From an uncultured Saprospiraceae bacterium (GTDB lineage: Bacteria > Bacteroidota > Bacteroidia > Chitinophagales > Saprospiraceae), in NCBI GenBank assembly GCA_937926205.1, contig CALEYL010000048.1, positions 1-34,144 on the forward strand: a DNA stretch of 34,144 bases. Reading direction: 5' to 3'. This document shows, in pieces, positions 16,748 to 23,306 of this stretch. The position numbers and the translations under genes were made by a program. The notes beneath the pieces are model-generated. The model was not told the DNA's origin and ran no database searches. It was given only the letters and a program-made list of their open reading frames with translations. The stretch's first letter is position 1. The number at the start of each line of letters is the position of its first letter.

Positions 16748-18628
16748 CTATTGTATGTCCAAAATAAGGACACTTTTAGCATCAAGTTCCAGCGGGCTGG
16801 TGATGGATCTGCCCGAGCCGGTCATAACGTCTATTCCCCGGACATGCCCATTCAGCATTTCGGCGAAACGATCTGTTTTGAGCGTCGTTGGTTGATTGTT
16901 TTTATTGAGTATAACCATGATCTTTTGGCTGTCGGTGTACCTAAAATAAACATAAACGCCATCGAGTGGTCCAAAATGGATTGTTTTGCCTTCCTGAACT
17001 GCCTGGCAACTTTTGCGCCAGTTGAGTAATTTTTTCAGGAATACCTGAACGTCTTTTTGTTCTTCAGACAGCCCTTTTCCGGTAAACCCGTTTATGGCGT
17101 CACCCGCCCAGCCTCCTGGAAAGTCAGACCTGATGATGCCGTGATCGCCTGGGTATCCGGTATTGTCCAATAAAACTTCCGTACCGTAATACAGCTGCGG
17201 AATACCCCGCATGGTGAGCAACCAGGTGAGCGCCATTTTGGTGAGGGGAACGTTCTTGCCCAATTGTGTAAATAGCCGGTCCATATCGTGGTTGTCTCCA
17301 AAAATCATCAGGTCGTTGGGGTTGGCATACACAAAATCATTGGCCAGTCCTTCGTAAAGTTTCACCAGACCCTTGTCCCAGCTTTCCGGTTCGGTCAGCG
17401 CCTGAACCAATGTTCGCTGCATGGGAAAATCCATGGGACTCTTCAGGCAGGAGACATAGCCGTCGTGGTTGATTTTTCCTTGCTGCCAATAAGAAGTAAT
17501 GAGGGGGTTCAGGCTCCATTCTTCGCCGACCAGACTGAAGTTGGGGTATTCTTCCATGATCTGGCAGCTCCATTTCGACAGAAAATCTTTATCGGGATAA
17601 GGGTAAGTGTCCTGCCGGATACCGCCAAGCCGAAGGGTTTCGATCCACCAGATGCTGTTTTGGATCAGATAAGTTGCAAAAAAGGGATTCCGTTGGTTGA
17701 GGTCAGGCATGGTGGGCACAAACCATCCATTTGTCATAAGTTTGCGATCAATTTCAGCGGCATAAAGGTCCTGGTTGACCGTGCGTCGGTGGTTGGTCAC
17801 CTGTATGCTGTCCGGAAAATTAAGCCAGTCTTTAAAGGGCAGGTCTTTCATCCACCAGTGGTTGGAACCGCAGTGGTTCACCACCCCGTCAAAAATGAGT
17901 TTCATGCCCTTGCTGCGGGCTTTTTCGGCCAGTGTTTTATAAGTATCGAGGGTTCCAAAACGCGGATCAACGCGGTAATAATCGGTAATGGCGTATCCGT
18001 GATAAGACCAATCCGGCATGTTGTTTTCCAGCAGCGGGCTTGGCCAGATTGCCGTAAAACCCATGTCAGCAAGATAATCGAGATGGTCGATCATTCCCTG
18101 AATATCCCCACCATGGCGACCAAAACCTGATTTTCGGTCGACCTTTTTTTCTTCCATGGTTTGCACCACGTCGTTGCCCGGATCGCCATTGGCAAAGCGA
18201 TCGGGGGTAATGAGGCAGATCACGTCAGCGGCATTGAATCCCCGAAAATCTTCCGGTTTTTGCTGCCGCGCCAAAAGAGGGTATTTGTAATCGTATACCG
18301 TTGTATTGCCGCGCCTGAATGTGATCGTTAAAGTGCCGGGCCGGGCATCAGCAGCAATACTCAGGTCAATAAACAGGTAATTTTCACTGTCAGCGCGGTG
18401 CGACTTTTCTATACGAACCCCTGGGTAATCAATGACAGGGGTCAGCTGGCCTATTTTAGGCGCCTGCACCAACAGTTGAACCGTCTTGTTTTGCATGCCA
18501 ACCCACCAGTTTGGAGGTTCCACCCGGCTGATTTGCGCAGGCAGCGCCAGATAAAAGCACAGGCAGCAGCTCAGCGTCAGGAGCCGGGGTACAAAATTGA
18601 AAGTCGGTGCTGTCATGATGCGTTGCAT
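16748..18628 (-). CDS. susA: SusA-like GH13 alpha-amylase (neopullulanase/cyclomaltodextrinase type)
   Basis: The 626-residue product has a signal peptide ending about ALPAQ (32). Residues 33-118 are a cyclomaltodextrinase-type N-terminal beta domain (VEPPNWWVGM), about 130-540 a GH13 barrel, and about 545-626 a C-terminal beta domain. The catalytic set is present: nucleophile Asp340 in GGIRQDTYPY, acid/base Glu369 in LVGEEW, and third acid Asp448 in GDNHDMDR. The DGVVNH calcium/substrate region is at 247-252. It should cut alpha-1,4 links in starch, pullulan or cyclodextrins. As in Bacteroides SusA, the signal peptide points to the periplasm, where imported oligosaccharides would be broken down. 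A candidate promoter lies 54 nt upstream, and susC follows after 243 nt. ATG 18616 is an alternative start. Confidence 0.9.
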   Translation of the reverse strand: MQRIMTAPTFNFVPRLLTLSCCLCFYLALPAQISRVEPPNWWVGMQNKTVQLLVQAPKIGQLTPVIDYPGVRIEKSHRADSENYLFIDLSIAADARPGTLTITFRRGNTTVYDYKYPLLARQQKPEDFRGFNAADVICLITPDRFANGDPGNDVVQTMEEKKVDRKSGFGRHGGDIQGMIDHLDYLADMGFTAIWPSPLLENNMPDWSYHGYAITDYYRVDPRFGTLDTYKTLAEKARSKGMKLIFDGVVNHCGSNHWWMKDLPFKDWLNFPDSIQVTNHRRTVNQDLYAAEIDRKLMTNGWFVPTMPDLNQRNPFFATYLIQNSIWWIETLRLGGIRQDTYPYPDKDFLSKWSCQIMEEYPNFSLVGEEWSLNPLITSYWQQGKINHDGYVSCLKSPMDFPMQRTLVQALTEPESWDKGLVKLYEGLANDFVYANPNDLMIFGDNHDMDRLFTQLGKNVPLTKMALTWLLTMRGIPQLYYGTEVLLDNTGYPGDHGIIRSDFPGGWAGDAINGFTGKGLSEEQKDVQVFLKKLLNWRKSCQAVQEGKTIHFGPLDGVYVYFRYTDSQKIMVILNKNNQPTTLKTDRFAEMLNGHVRGIDVMTGSGRSITSPLELDAKSVLILDIQ

Positions 18629-18681
18629 TATGGAGGGTATTTGTTGAATATTGTTCGTTTATTTGGGCAAAACCGTTGCCG

Positions 18682-18710
18682 CTAAGATAGAATGTTTTAG
18701 AAAATCTCAA
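18682..18710 (-). promoter_or_regulatory. Candidate promoter of the amylase gene
   Basis: On the minus strand TTG (18710-18708), an 18-nt spacer and TATCTTAG (18689-18682) resemble the Bacteroidota consensus with one mismatch. Transcription would start about 45 nt before the ATG at 18628. Confidence 0.5.
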
Positions 18711-18721
18711 CGCTTTGTTCA

Positions 18722-18790
18722 GGTTCACGCGGAGGTCGCAAAGGTTGGGGGTTTGCTTTGCGCCCACTGCGTACCCTTCGCGCCCTTTGA
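18722..18790. repeat. Imperfect intergenic inverted repeat with 9-10 nt periodic arms
   Basis: The left arm (18722-18744), reverse complemented, resembles the right arm (18755-18776) at about 15 of 21 positions. Both consist of CTTTGCGCCC- or CTGCGTACCC-like words repeated every 9-10 nt, continued by TTCGCGCCCTTTG at 18777-18789. It lies between the dioxygenase stop and the amylase promoter and looks like a member of a dispersed extragenic repeat family. Confidence 0.5.
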
Positions 18791-18800
18791 GGGAAATCCT

Positions 18801-19604
18801 CTAAAACAGCACCGGATTTAACGCCGTATCAATCACCTTCCCGATTTCTGCTCCCGGGCACCACACTTCCCAGTCCAGTTGCTGGTTTTCGTTTTCCGGG
18901 GCTTTCAATACCATGTTTTTGTCCATAAAAATGACCGTCATCACTTTGCGCATCATTGGGGTCGTATTGGCGCCGGCCCGGTGGAAGACCCAACCAGAGT
19001 GGAAGCTCACTTCGCCCACATCAAACGGTTCAATAACGTGCGGGAAGTCTGTAATCCGAAGTTTACTGCCAATAAAAGCTTCACTTTCATCCCCGATTTT
19101 TAGGTCGCGCCCCTCCACAATCTGGTGGCTTCCGGCGCTGAACTCAAGCGGGCCCATTTCGAGAGGGGTGGCCTGCAGGGGAATCCAGGCCGTTATGGTT
19201 TTATCGGATTCCAGAGGCCAGTAATACTGGTCTGCATGCCAGGGAGTGATGCCCCCGCCGGCCTCTTTAAATAAAGCCTGATCATGGTAGAGGCGAACGC
19301 CTTCCACCTGCATCAGGTCGGCGGCAATTTTAGCCAGTCGGCGGCTAAAAACCAGCTTTTTGATGGCCTCGTCTTCTCGCCACAGGTTGAACAATTGCAA
19401 AAAAGCTTTGCCGTAGGTGTTGCGTTGCTCCAGTGGGACATCGACTGTATTCAACTCGTTCACTTTCTGTCCGATGACTTCGTTGAAGTAGTGAATGACT
19501 TCTTTTGAAAAAACCTGCCGAATTTTGATGAAGCGGTTTTTTTGATAAAAATCGAGCTGTTGTTCCGTCAGCTCCATTTCTTCCGATAACTGATGTTCCC
19601 ACAT
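18801..19604 (-). CDS. Phytanoyl-CoA dioxygenase (PhyH) family protein
   Basis: The 267-residue product has the PhyH layout: N-terminal LTEQQLDFYQKNRFIKI, iron-binding His123-x-Asp125 in PWHADQYYW, distal His208 in GWVFHRAGANTT, and Arg219, spaced as expected for 2-oxoglutarate binding. These residues indicate a working Fe(II)/2-oxoglutarate oxygenase. No signal peptide, so cytoplasmic. PhyH proteins act on many small molecules, and the substrate cannot be read here. It starts 4 nt after the esterase stop, so the two genes are co-transcribed and perhaps functionally linked. ATG 19577 (MELTEQQ) is a possible shorter start. Confidence 0.87.
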   Translation of the reverse strand: MWEHQLSEEMELTEQQLDFYQKNRFIKIRQVFSKEVIHYFNEVIGQKVNELNTVDVPLEQRNTYGKAFLQLFNLWREDEAIKKLVFSRRLAKIAADLMQVEGVRLYHDQALFKEAGGGITPWHADQYYWPLESDKTITAWIPLQATPLEMGPLEFSAGSHQIVEGRDLKIGDESEAFIGSKLRITDFPHVIEPFDVGEVSFHSGWVFHRAGANTTPMMRKVMTVIFMDKNMVLKAPENENQQLDWEVWCPGAEIGKVIDTALNPVLF

Positions 19605-19608
19605 GGCA

Positions 19609-20532
19609 CTAGGATTTCTTTCGCATTAAATACAAAACCGGAATGTCTAACCGTGCCCGCCATGCTTTTTCGCTGTGATCGGCGCCCGGAAACTCCCTGG
19701 TAATCCAGTTTTTGGCAGTAAATCCTTTGCTGCGCAGCATGGCATCTATTTGGTTTTGATAGGGCTTATATAGCGCATCCAGTGTTTCGCTGCCATAATC
19801 AAAATAGAGTTTAAAGTTACGTACTCCCGGCAAGTTGCGACTCAGGTAATTCCTAAATGCTCCGGAAACCACTTCTGCAACCGCAGGATCCAGGCCCTCG
19901 TAAAGTACAATTGGTGTATGGGTGGACAAACAGGCTGCTCCGCCAAAAATCTGCGGGTATTCACACAAAGCGTAAGCGGAAATAAGCCCTCCCATACTGG
20001 ATCCCATGATAAACGTACTTTTCCTGCCTTTTTTTGTTGGGAAATGTTGATCAACATAGGGCTTTAACTCCTGAACAATAAATTTCAGGTAATTGTCTGA
20101 CAGGGCTTTGCCTTTGATTTGCTTCTGTAAGATTTTTTCGTGCAGGTTTGGCGGTATGCTGTCTAAAATGCGCTGTGGTAAATATTCAGCGTGGCGGTAT
20201 TCTCCATTGTTCCAAATGCCTACCACAATACAAGGCCTGATTTTTCGATCTTCGATCAATTTTCCAAGCACTTCGTCTACCCCCCATTCCTGTTTGTTCC
20301 AGGTGGTCGCGCTGTCGTAGAGCATCTGGCCGTCGTGCATGTACAAAACGGCATACTTTTTGGTCGGGGTGTACCCGTCGGGAAGCCAGATGTCTACATT
20401 TCGGGCGTCTACAAACTCCGATTGAAATTTTTCCAGACGTTGTACCTTTCCGGAGCTAACTGCAGGCATTTGGCCAAAGCCCAACACCACTGAAAGCAGC
20501 ATGATGACAATCGTTAGTGAATGCTTCAACAT
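19609..20532 (-). CDS. Secreted alpha/beta-hydrolase, esterase D/enterochelin-esterase-like
   Basis: The 307-residue product has a signal peptide (1-20, ending GFGQ). Catalytic residues fit an esterase D-type hydrolase: nucleophile Ser179 in GSSMGG, candidate acid Asp245 in YFDYGSETLD, and His286 in GADHSEKAW. It also has the LYMHDGQ oxyanion-region motif (64-70). Relatives cleave carbohydrate or siderophore esters in the periplasm. The neighbouring starch locus makes a carbohydrate ester plausible but not shown. It is the first gene of a pair with the PhyH protein. Its promoter seems to lie only 14 nt upstream, giving a very short leader. Confidence 0.87.
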   Translation of the reverse strand: MLKHSLTIVIMLLSVVLGFGQMPAVSSGKVQRLEKFQSEFVDARNVDIWLPDGYTPTKKYAVLYMHDGQMLYDSATTWNKQEWGVDEVLGKLIEDRKIRPCIVVGIWNNGEYRHAEYLPQRILDSIPPNLHEKILQKQIKGKALSDNYLKFIVQELKPYVDQHFPTKKGRKSTFIMGSSMGGLISAYALCEYPQIFGGAACLSTHTPIVLYEGLDPAVAEVVSGAFRNYLSRNLPGVRNFKLYFDYGSETLDALYKPYQNQIDAMLRSKGFTAKNWITREFPGADHSEKAWRARLDIPVLYLMRKKS

Positions 20533-20545
20533 GGTAAAGTTTTGA

Positions 20546-20578
20546 CAAAACTAAAGAGTTGCTGCAAAGTTTTTCCAA
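20546..20578 (-). promoter_or_regulatory. Promoter of the esterase-dioxygenase pair
   Basis: On the minus strand TTG (20578-20576), a 22-nt spacer and TAGTTTTG (20553-20546) match the consensus exactly at the -7 element. Transcription would begin about 8 nt before the ATG at 20532. Confidence 0.55.
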
Positions 20579-20579
20579 T

Positions 20580-20899
20580 TCCCGGCTTCGATATTCGTTG
20601 GAATGCCTGAATATCGCTTTTTGTCTTCCTTTTTTGGGGAAGCAAGCTATGGCCTGCATTTTCAGCATCCTTCGATGACCTTGCTGGATAAAATCAATAC
20701 ATTTGCCGGGTTTCCTCCTCACCTTCAGGTACTTCGCTTATTCGAGCTCATTCTTGAACTCTTCGAACAAAATCACCGTGTTCAAATTTCAAAAACTCCG
20801 GCCAGGCTCCTCCGCGTGTTCCGGATGGTCAAAAATCAAAGTCCGACATCTTTGAGGCAACAAGCGTCATTGAGCCAGGCAGGAAAGGGCAAAAATGCC
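20580..20899. other. 320-nt intergenic region, no supported gene
   Basis: This lies between divergent genes. A 101-codon plus-strand frame (20603-20908) and a minus-strand frame cross it, but neither has recognisable domains, plausible composition or a good context. I see no clear hairpin or array in it. Confidence 0.4.
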
Positions 20900-20907
20900 T
20901 ACTTTTG
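20900..20907 (+). promoter_or_regulatory. Candidate -7 element for the acetyltransferase gene
   Basis: TACTTTTG is an exact TAnnTTTG match 27 nt before the ATG at 20935. The nearest upstream TTG is 27 nt away, longer than usual, so support is only moderate. Confidence 0.4.
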
Positions 20908-20934
20908 ACAGAAACCTGAACGATGCGCTGAACC

Positions 20935-21432
20935 ATGCAATTCCACCTTGACACAACGCGACTTTATCTGAATCCGGTGACACCCGATGACGCAGCTTTC
21001 ATCTTTGAATTGGTGAATACACCGGGCTGGTTGAAATTTATCGGCGACCGGCAGGTTTATGACCTGGAAGCTGCCGCAGCGTATGTCCAAAAAATGAAGG
21101 GCAACGGAGCTGCCAACAGTTGGGTGGCCCGCTTGAAAGAGGGGGAAACGCCGATTGGGGTCGTTTCATTTCTAAAACGCGACTATCTCGACCATCACGA
21201 CATTGGGTTTGCTTTTTTGCCGCGATTTGGTAAACAGGGCTATGCTTATGAAGCCGCCTCAGCCGTGCTGAACAACCTGATGGCAACGGGCGATTACCCC
21301 TGTATTTATGCGACCACTTTGCCCGACAATACAAACTCTATTCAATTGCTGGAAAAACTGGGTTTACAATTCGAGCGGGTCATTCGGGTAGGGAAGGAGG
21401 ATTTGCGGCTTTATGCCATTACATCAATTTGA
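20935..21432 (+). CDS. GNAT family N-acetyltransferase (RimJ/RimL-like)
   Basis: The 165-residue product covers a whole GNAT domain. It starts with TTRLYLNPVTPDDAAFIFEL, has the central strand PIGVVSFLKRDYLDHHDIGFAF, an acetyl-CoA pyrophosphate loop FGKQGYAYEAA (about 103-113), and the late NTNSIQLLEKLGLQFE segment. Such proteins transfer an acetyl group from acetyl-CoA to an amine, often a protein N-terminus or a small molecule; the acceptor is unknown. Cytoplasmic. A transposase fragment begins right at its stop codon, so the insertion or deletion that made the fragment ended just beyond this gene. Confidence 0.9.
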   Translation: MQFHLDTTRLYLNPVTPDDAAFIFELVNTPGWLKFIGDRQVYDLEAAAAYVQKMKGNGAANSWVARLKEGETPIGVVSFLKRDYLDHHDIGFAFLPRFGKQGYAYEAASAVLNNLMATGDYPCIYATTLPDNTNSIQLLEKLGLQFERVIRVGKEDLRLYAITSI

Positions 21433-21646
21433 AATCAAAATCAAATCCTTATCCGAATTGATGGGAGCCTATAAAACGACAACATCCAAAATAATACACC
21501 AATTGGGGTATCAGGAATTTAGGTGGCAAAGATCCTTCTACGACCACATTATCCGGGATGAAAAATCATACCACAACATTGTTCGTTATATCCGGGAAAG
21601 TGCTGCAAAATGGGAAACAGATAAATTTTATTCAACTATTTTGTAA
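21413..21646 (+). pseudogene. Truncated REP-associated tyrosine transposase (IS200-like, C-terminal half)
   Basis: The 77-codon frame ends with residues that match the C-terminal half of REP-associated tyrosine transposases: GAYKTTTSKI, LGYQEFRWQRSFYDHIIRD, EKSYHNIVRYI and KWETDKFY. The N-terminal half with the HUH motif is absent, and the region just upstream is the acetyltransferase. The real homology probably starts about 21435, after that gene's stop. It cannot be active. A REP-like palindrome lies 350 nt downstream, which fits the known link between these transposases and extragenic palindromes. Confidence 0.8.
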
Positions 21647-21652
21647 ATATGG

Positions 21653-21874
21653 ATGTGCTACCCCAAAGGCAGCTCCAAAAAATACAGTTGCGACTTCAAT
21701 CGCGACACCGGCTGGGACATCATGGGGCAATACGACCTGGAAAGCGTTCGGGCCGTGGCCATTGATGAAGACTGGAGTGCGCTGCGGTTTAGAAAAGTTG
21801 ACTTTATCAAAACCATGAAGCGAAAATTTGAGGCGCTGTCGGAGAAAGGGAAGGAGAAGGCGGGGCGGGGATGA
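21653..21874 (+). pseudogene. Short unidentified frame, possible gene remnant
   Basis: The 73-codon frame starts 7 nt after the transposase fragment. It includes GWDIMGQYDLESVRAVAIDE and WSALRFRKVDFIKTMKRKFE, which have normal coding composition, but I do not recognise a family. No signal peptide or membrane segment. Its place next to a broken transposase suggests a remnant of a longer gene, although a small intact gene is possible. Confidence 0.3.
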
Positions 21875-21996
21875 GGCACGGTGGTTGGGGTTGCGTTTTT
21901 TTGCATGCTTCTTAAGCGATTTTCCATTCTATAAGCCAGCTGACGCATGCTACCGGATATTTTATTGTGGCGATTCAGTCAGGAGCCATGTCTTTA

Positions 21997-22096
21997 GAAT
22001 ATCGAACAGCAGAATAACGAACAAGGAACCGCAGAAGGGAAGCAGTTGTGCTCCATTTCGACATTGGAAATTTGCTATTCAATTGTTCTGCGGTTC
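21997..22096. repeat. REP-like imperfect palindrome with 7-nt periodic arms
   Basis: The left arm reads as near-heptads GAATATC, GAACAGC, GAATAAC, GAACAAG, GAACCGC. GAACCGCAGAA (22026-22036) is the perfect complement of TTCTGCGGTTC (22086-22096), with a degenerate heptad series between them. It lies in the 330-nt gene-free stretch before the EEP-family gene. No coding potential is seen. Confidence 0.65.
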
Positions 22097-22132
22097 AAAT
22101 CTATTGAAAGGTTGATGAGTAGCTTGGCGCTG

Positions 22133-22163
22133 TTTGATTTCAACGGGAAATTGCTTATTTTTG
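22133..22163 (+). promoter_or_regulatory. Promoter of the EEP-family gene
   Basis: TTTG (22133-22136), a 19-nt spacer and TATTTTTG (22156-22163) match the Bacteroidota consensus exactly in both elements and spacing. Confidence 0.75.
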
Positions 22164-22269
22164 TAATAAATAATTCACCTGAAAGGCCGCTTTCCTAAAA
22201 TAGATGCGCCTTCCGCCAAACACTTTTTGCAGACGCCTGGCCAGCGCCACCACCAAAAACCCGCTTAAT

Positions 22270-23235
22270 ATGCCACTCATTACCGACATTCCGCCAACCA
22301 ACGTACAGACTGAAATAGCAGCCCTGCGTGCCGATCTCATTGCCACGATCCCTGCCAGGAAAGTAGATCAAAACCTCCTCATCGCCTCCTGGAACATCCG
22401 GGGTTTTGGCAACATTACCCGTGAGTGGGCCAGCAATCAGGAGGACAGTCCCCGGCGCGACCTCCATTCCGTTTTGTGCATTGCAGAAATCATCAGCCAT
22501 TTCGACGTGGTAGCGGTGCAGGAAGTAAAAGGCAATATCCGCGGACTTCGGGACGCCCTGAAAATTCTGGGCCCGGATTGGGGCCTCATTCTGACTGATG
22601 TGACGCGAGGCAGTGAGGGCAATGACGAACGCATGGCTTTCCTTTTCAACACCAAACGGGTTCAGCTTTCCGGCCTTGCCTGTGAGATCGTCGTTCCGCT
22701 GGAAGACCTCCGCGAGGTGGGCGAAAATAACCTGAAAAAACAATTTGCGCGGACGCCATACGCCGTGGGATTCAAAAGTGGCGGCGTCACCTTCGTGCTG
22801 ACAACCCTGCATGTGCTCTATGGTAAAAAAGAGGCAGATCGCATTCCGGAACTAAAAGCCATTGCGCACTGGATGGCTGACTGGGCCAAAGACCTGAATG
22901 AGTATGAGCAAAACCTGATTGTTCTGGGCGATTTCAACATCACCGAGCGCGGCGATTTGCTGCACAAAACTTTTATCTCCGAAGGGCTGCACATCCACCC
23001 GGACATGGCCAGACCCGAAGTGACCCGCTCTATTTTCGATAAAACCAAATTTTATGACCACATCGCGTGGTTCGATACTTCAGTAGCCAAACTCAGCATG
23101 ACCTTCAAAAGAGGCGGCAATTTTGATTTTTTAGGCAAAGTGCTGACCAATCGCGGGCTGAGCAAGCAAACCATTTCTTTTATGATTTCGGACCACTACC
23201 CGCTTTGGGCCGAATTTGAAGTGAGCAAAAAGTAG
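22270..23235 (+). CDS. Endonuclease/exonuclease/phosphatase family protein
   Basis: ATG 22270 gives 321 residues. An in-frame ATG at 22204 would add 22 residues that look non-coding (many Arg, Pro, Thr). The DNase I-like fold motifs are all present in order: ASWNIRGFG (about 39-47), VAVQEVKG with the metal-binding Glu85, DERMAFLFN, TTLHVLYG, LGDFNI, FYDHIAWF and SDHYPLWAEF with the final catalytic Asp-His. It should be a Mg-dependent phosphodiesterase or phosphatase on nucleic acid or a small molecule. No signal peptide is seen with this start, so it is probably cytoplasmic. It is a single gene that converges on the metallopeptidase. Confidence 0.88.
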   Translation: MPLITDIPPTNVQTEIAALRADLIATIPARKVDQNLLIASWNIRGFGNITREWASNQEDSPRRDLHSVLCIAEIISHFDVVAVQEVKGNIRGLRDALKILGPDWGLILTDVTRGSEGNDERMAFLFNTKRVQLSGLACEIVVPLEDLREVGENNLKKQFARTPYAVGFKSGGVTFVLTTLHVLYGKKEADRIPELKAIAHWMADWAKDLNEYEQNLIVLGDFNITERGDLLHKTFISEGLHIHPDMARPEVTRSIFDKTKFYDHIAWFDTSVAKLSMTFKRGGNFDFLGKVLTNRGLSKQTISFMISDHYPLWAEFEVSKK

Positions 23236-23239
23236 GGGT

Positions 23240-23302
23240 AAGGAGCAAGGGGCAAGAGGCAAATTGGCAAGGAGCAATTTGCTAACTTGCCCCTTGCCCC
23301 TT
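23240..23302. repeat. Inverted repeat of AAGGGGC-type heptads between convergent genes
   Basis: Arms at 23240-23256 and 23286-23302 are complementary over 17 nt with one mismatch. Each is built of AAGGAGC/AAGGGGC words or their complement, with an inner AAATT/AATTT pair in the loop. It fills the gap between two convergent stop codons and could act as a two-way transcription barrier; there is no long T-run. Confidence 0.75.
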
Positions 23303-23306
23303 AAAA

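Noticed and set aside
20603..20908. 101-codon plus-strand frame in the gap before the acetyltransferase
   Set aside because: No recognisable domain, no promoter or start context, and it overlaps the better supported -7 element at 20900-20907.
22204..22269. Upstream ATG for the EEP-family protein
   Set aside because: The extra 22 residues have composition unlike the rest of the protein and no signal-peptide character. ATG 22270 begins the recognisable protein better, although the longer form cannot be excluded.
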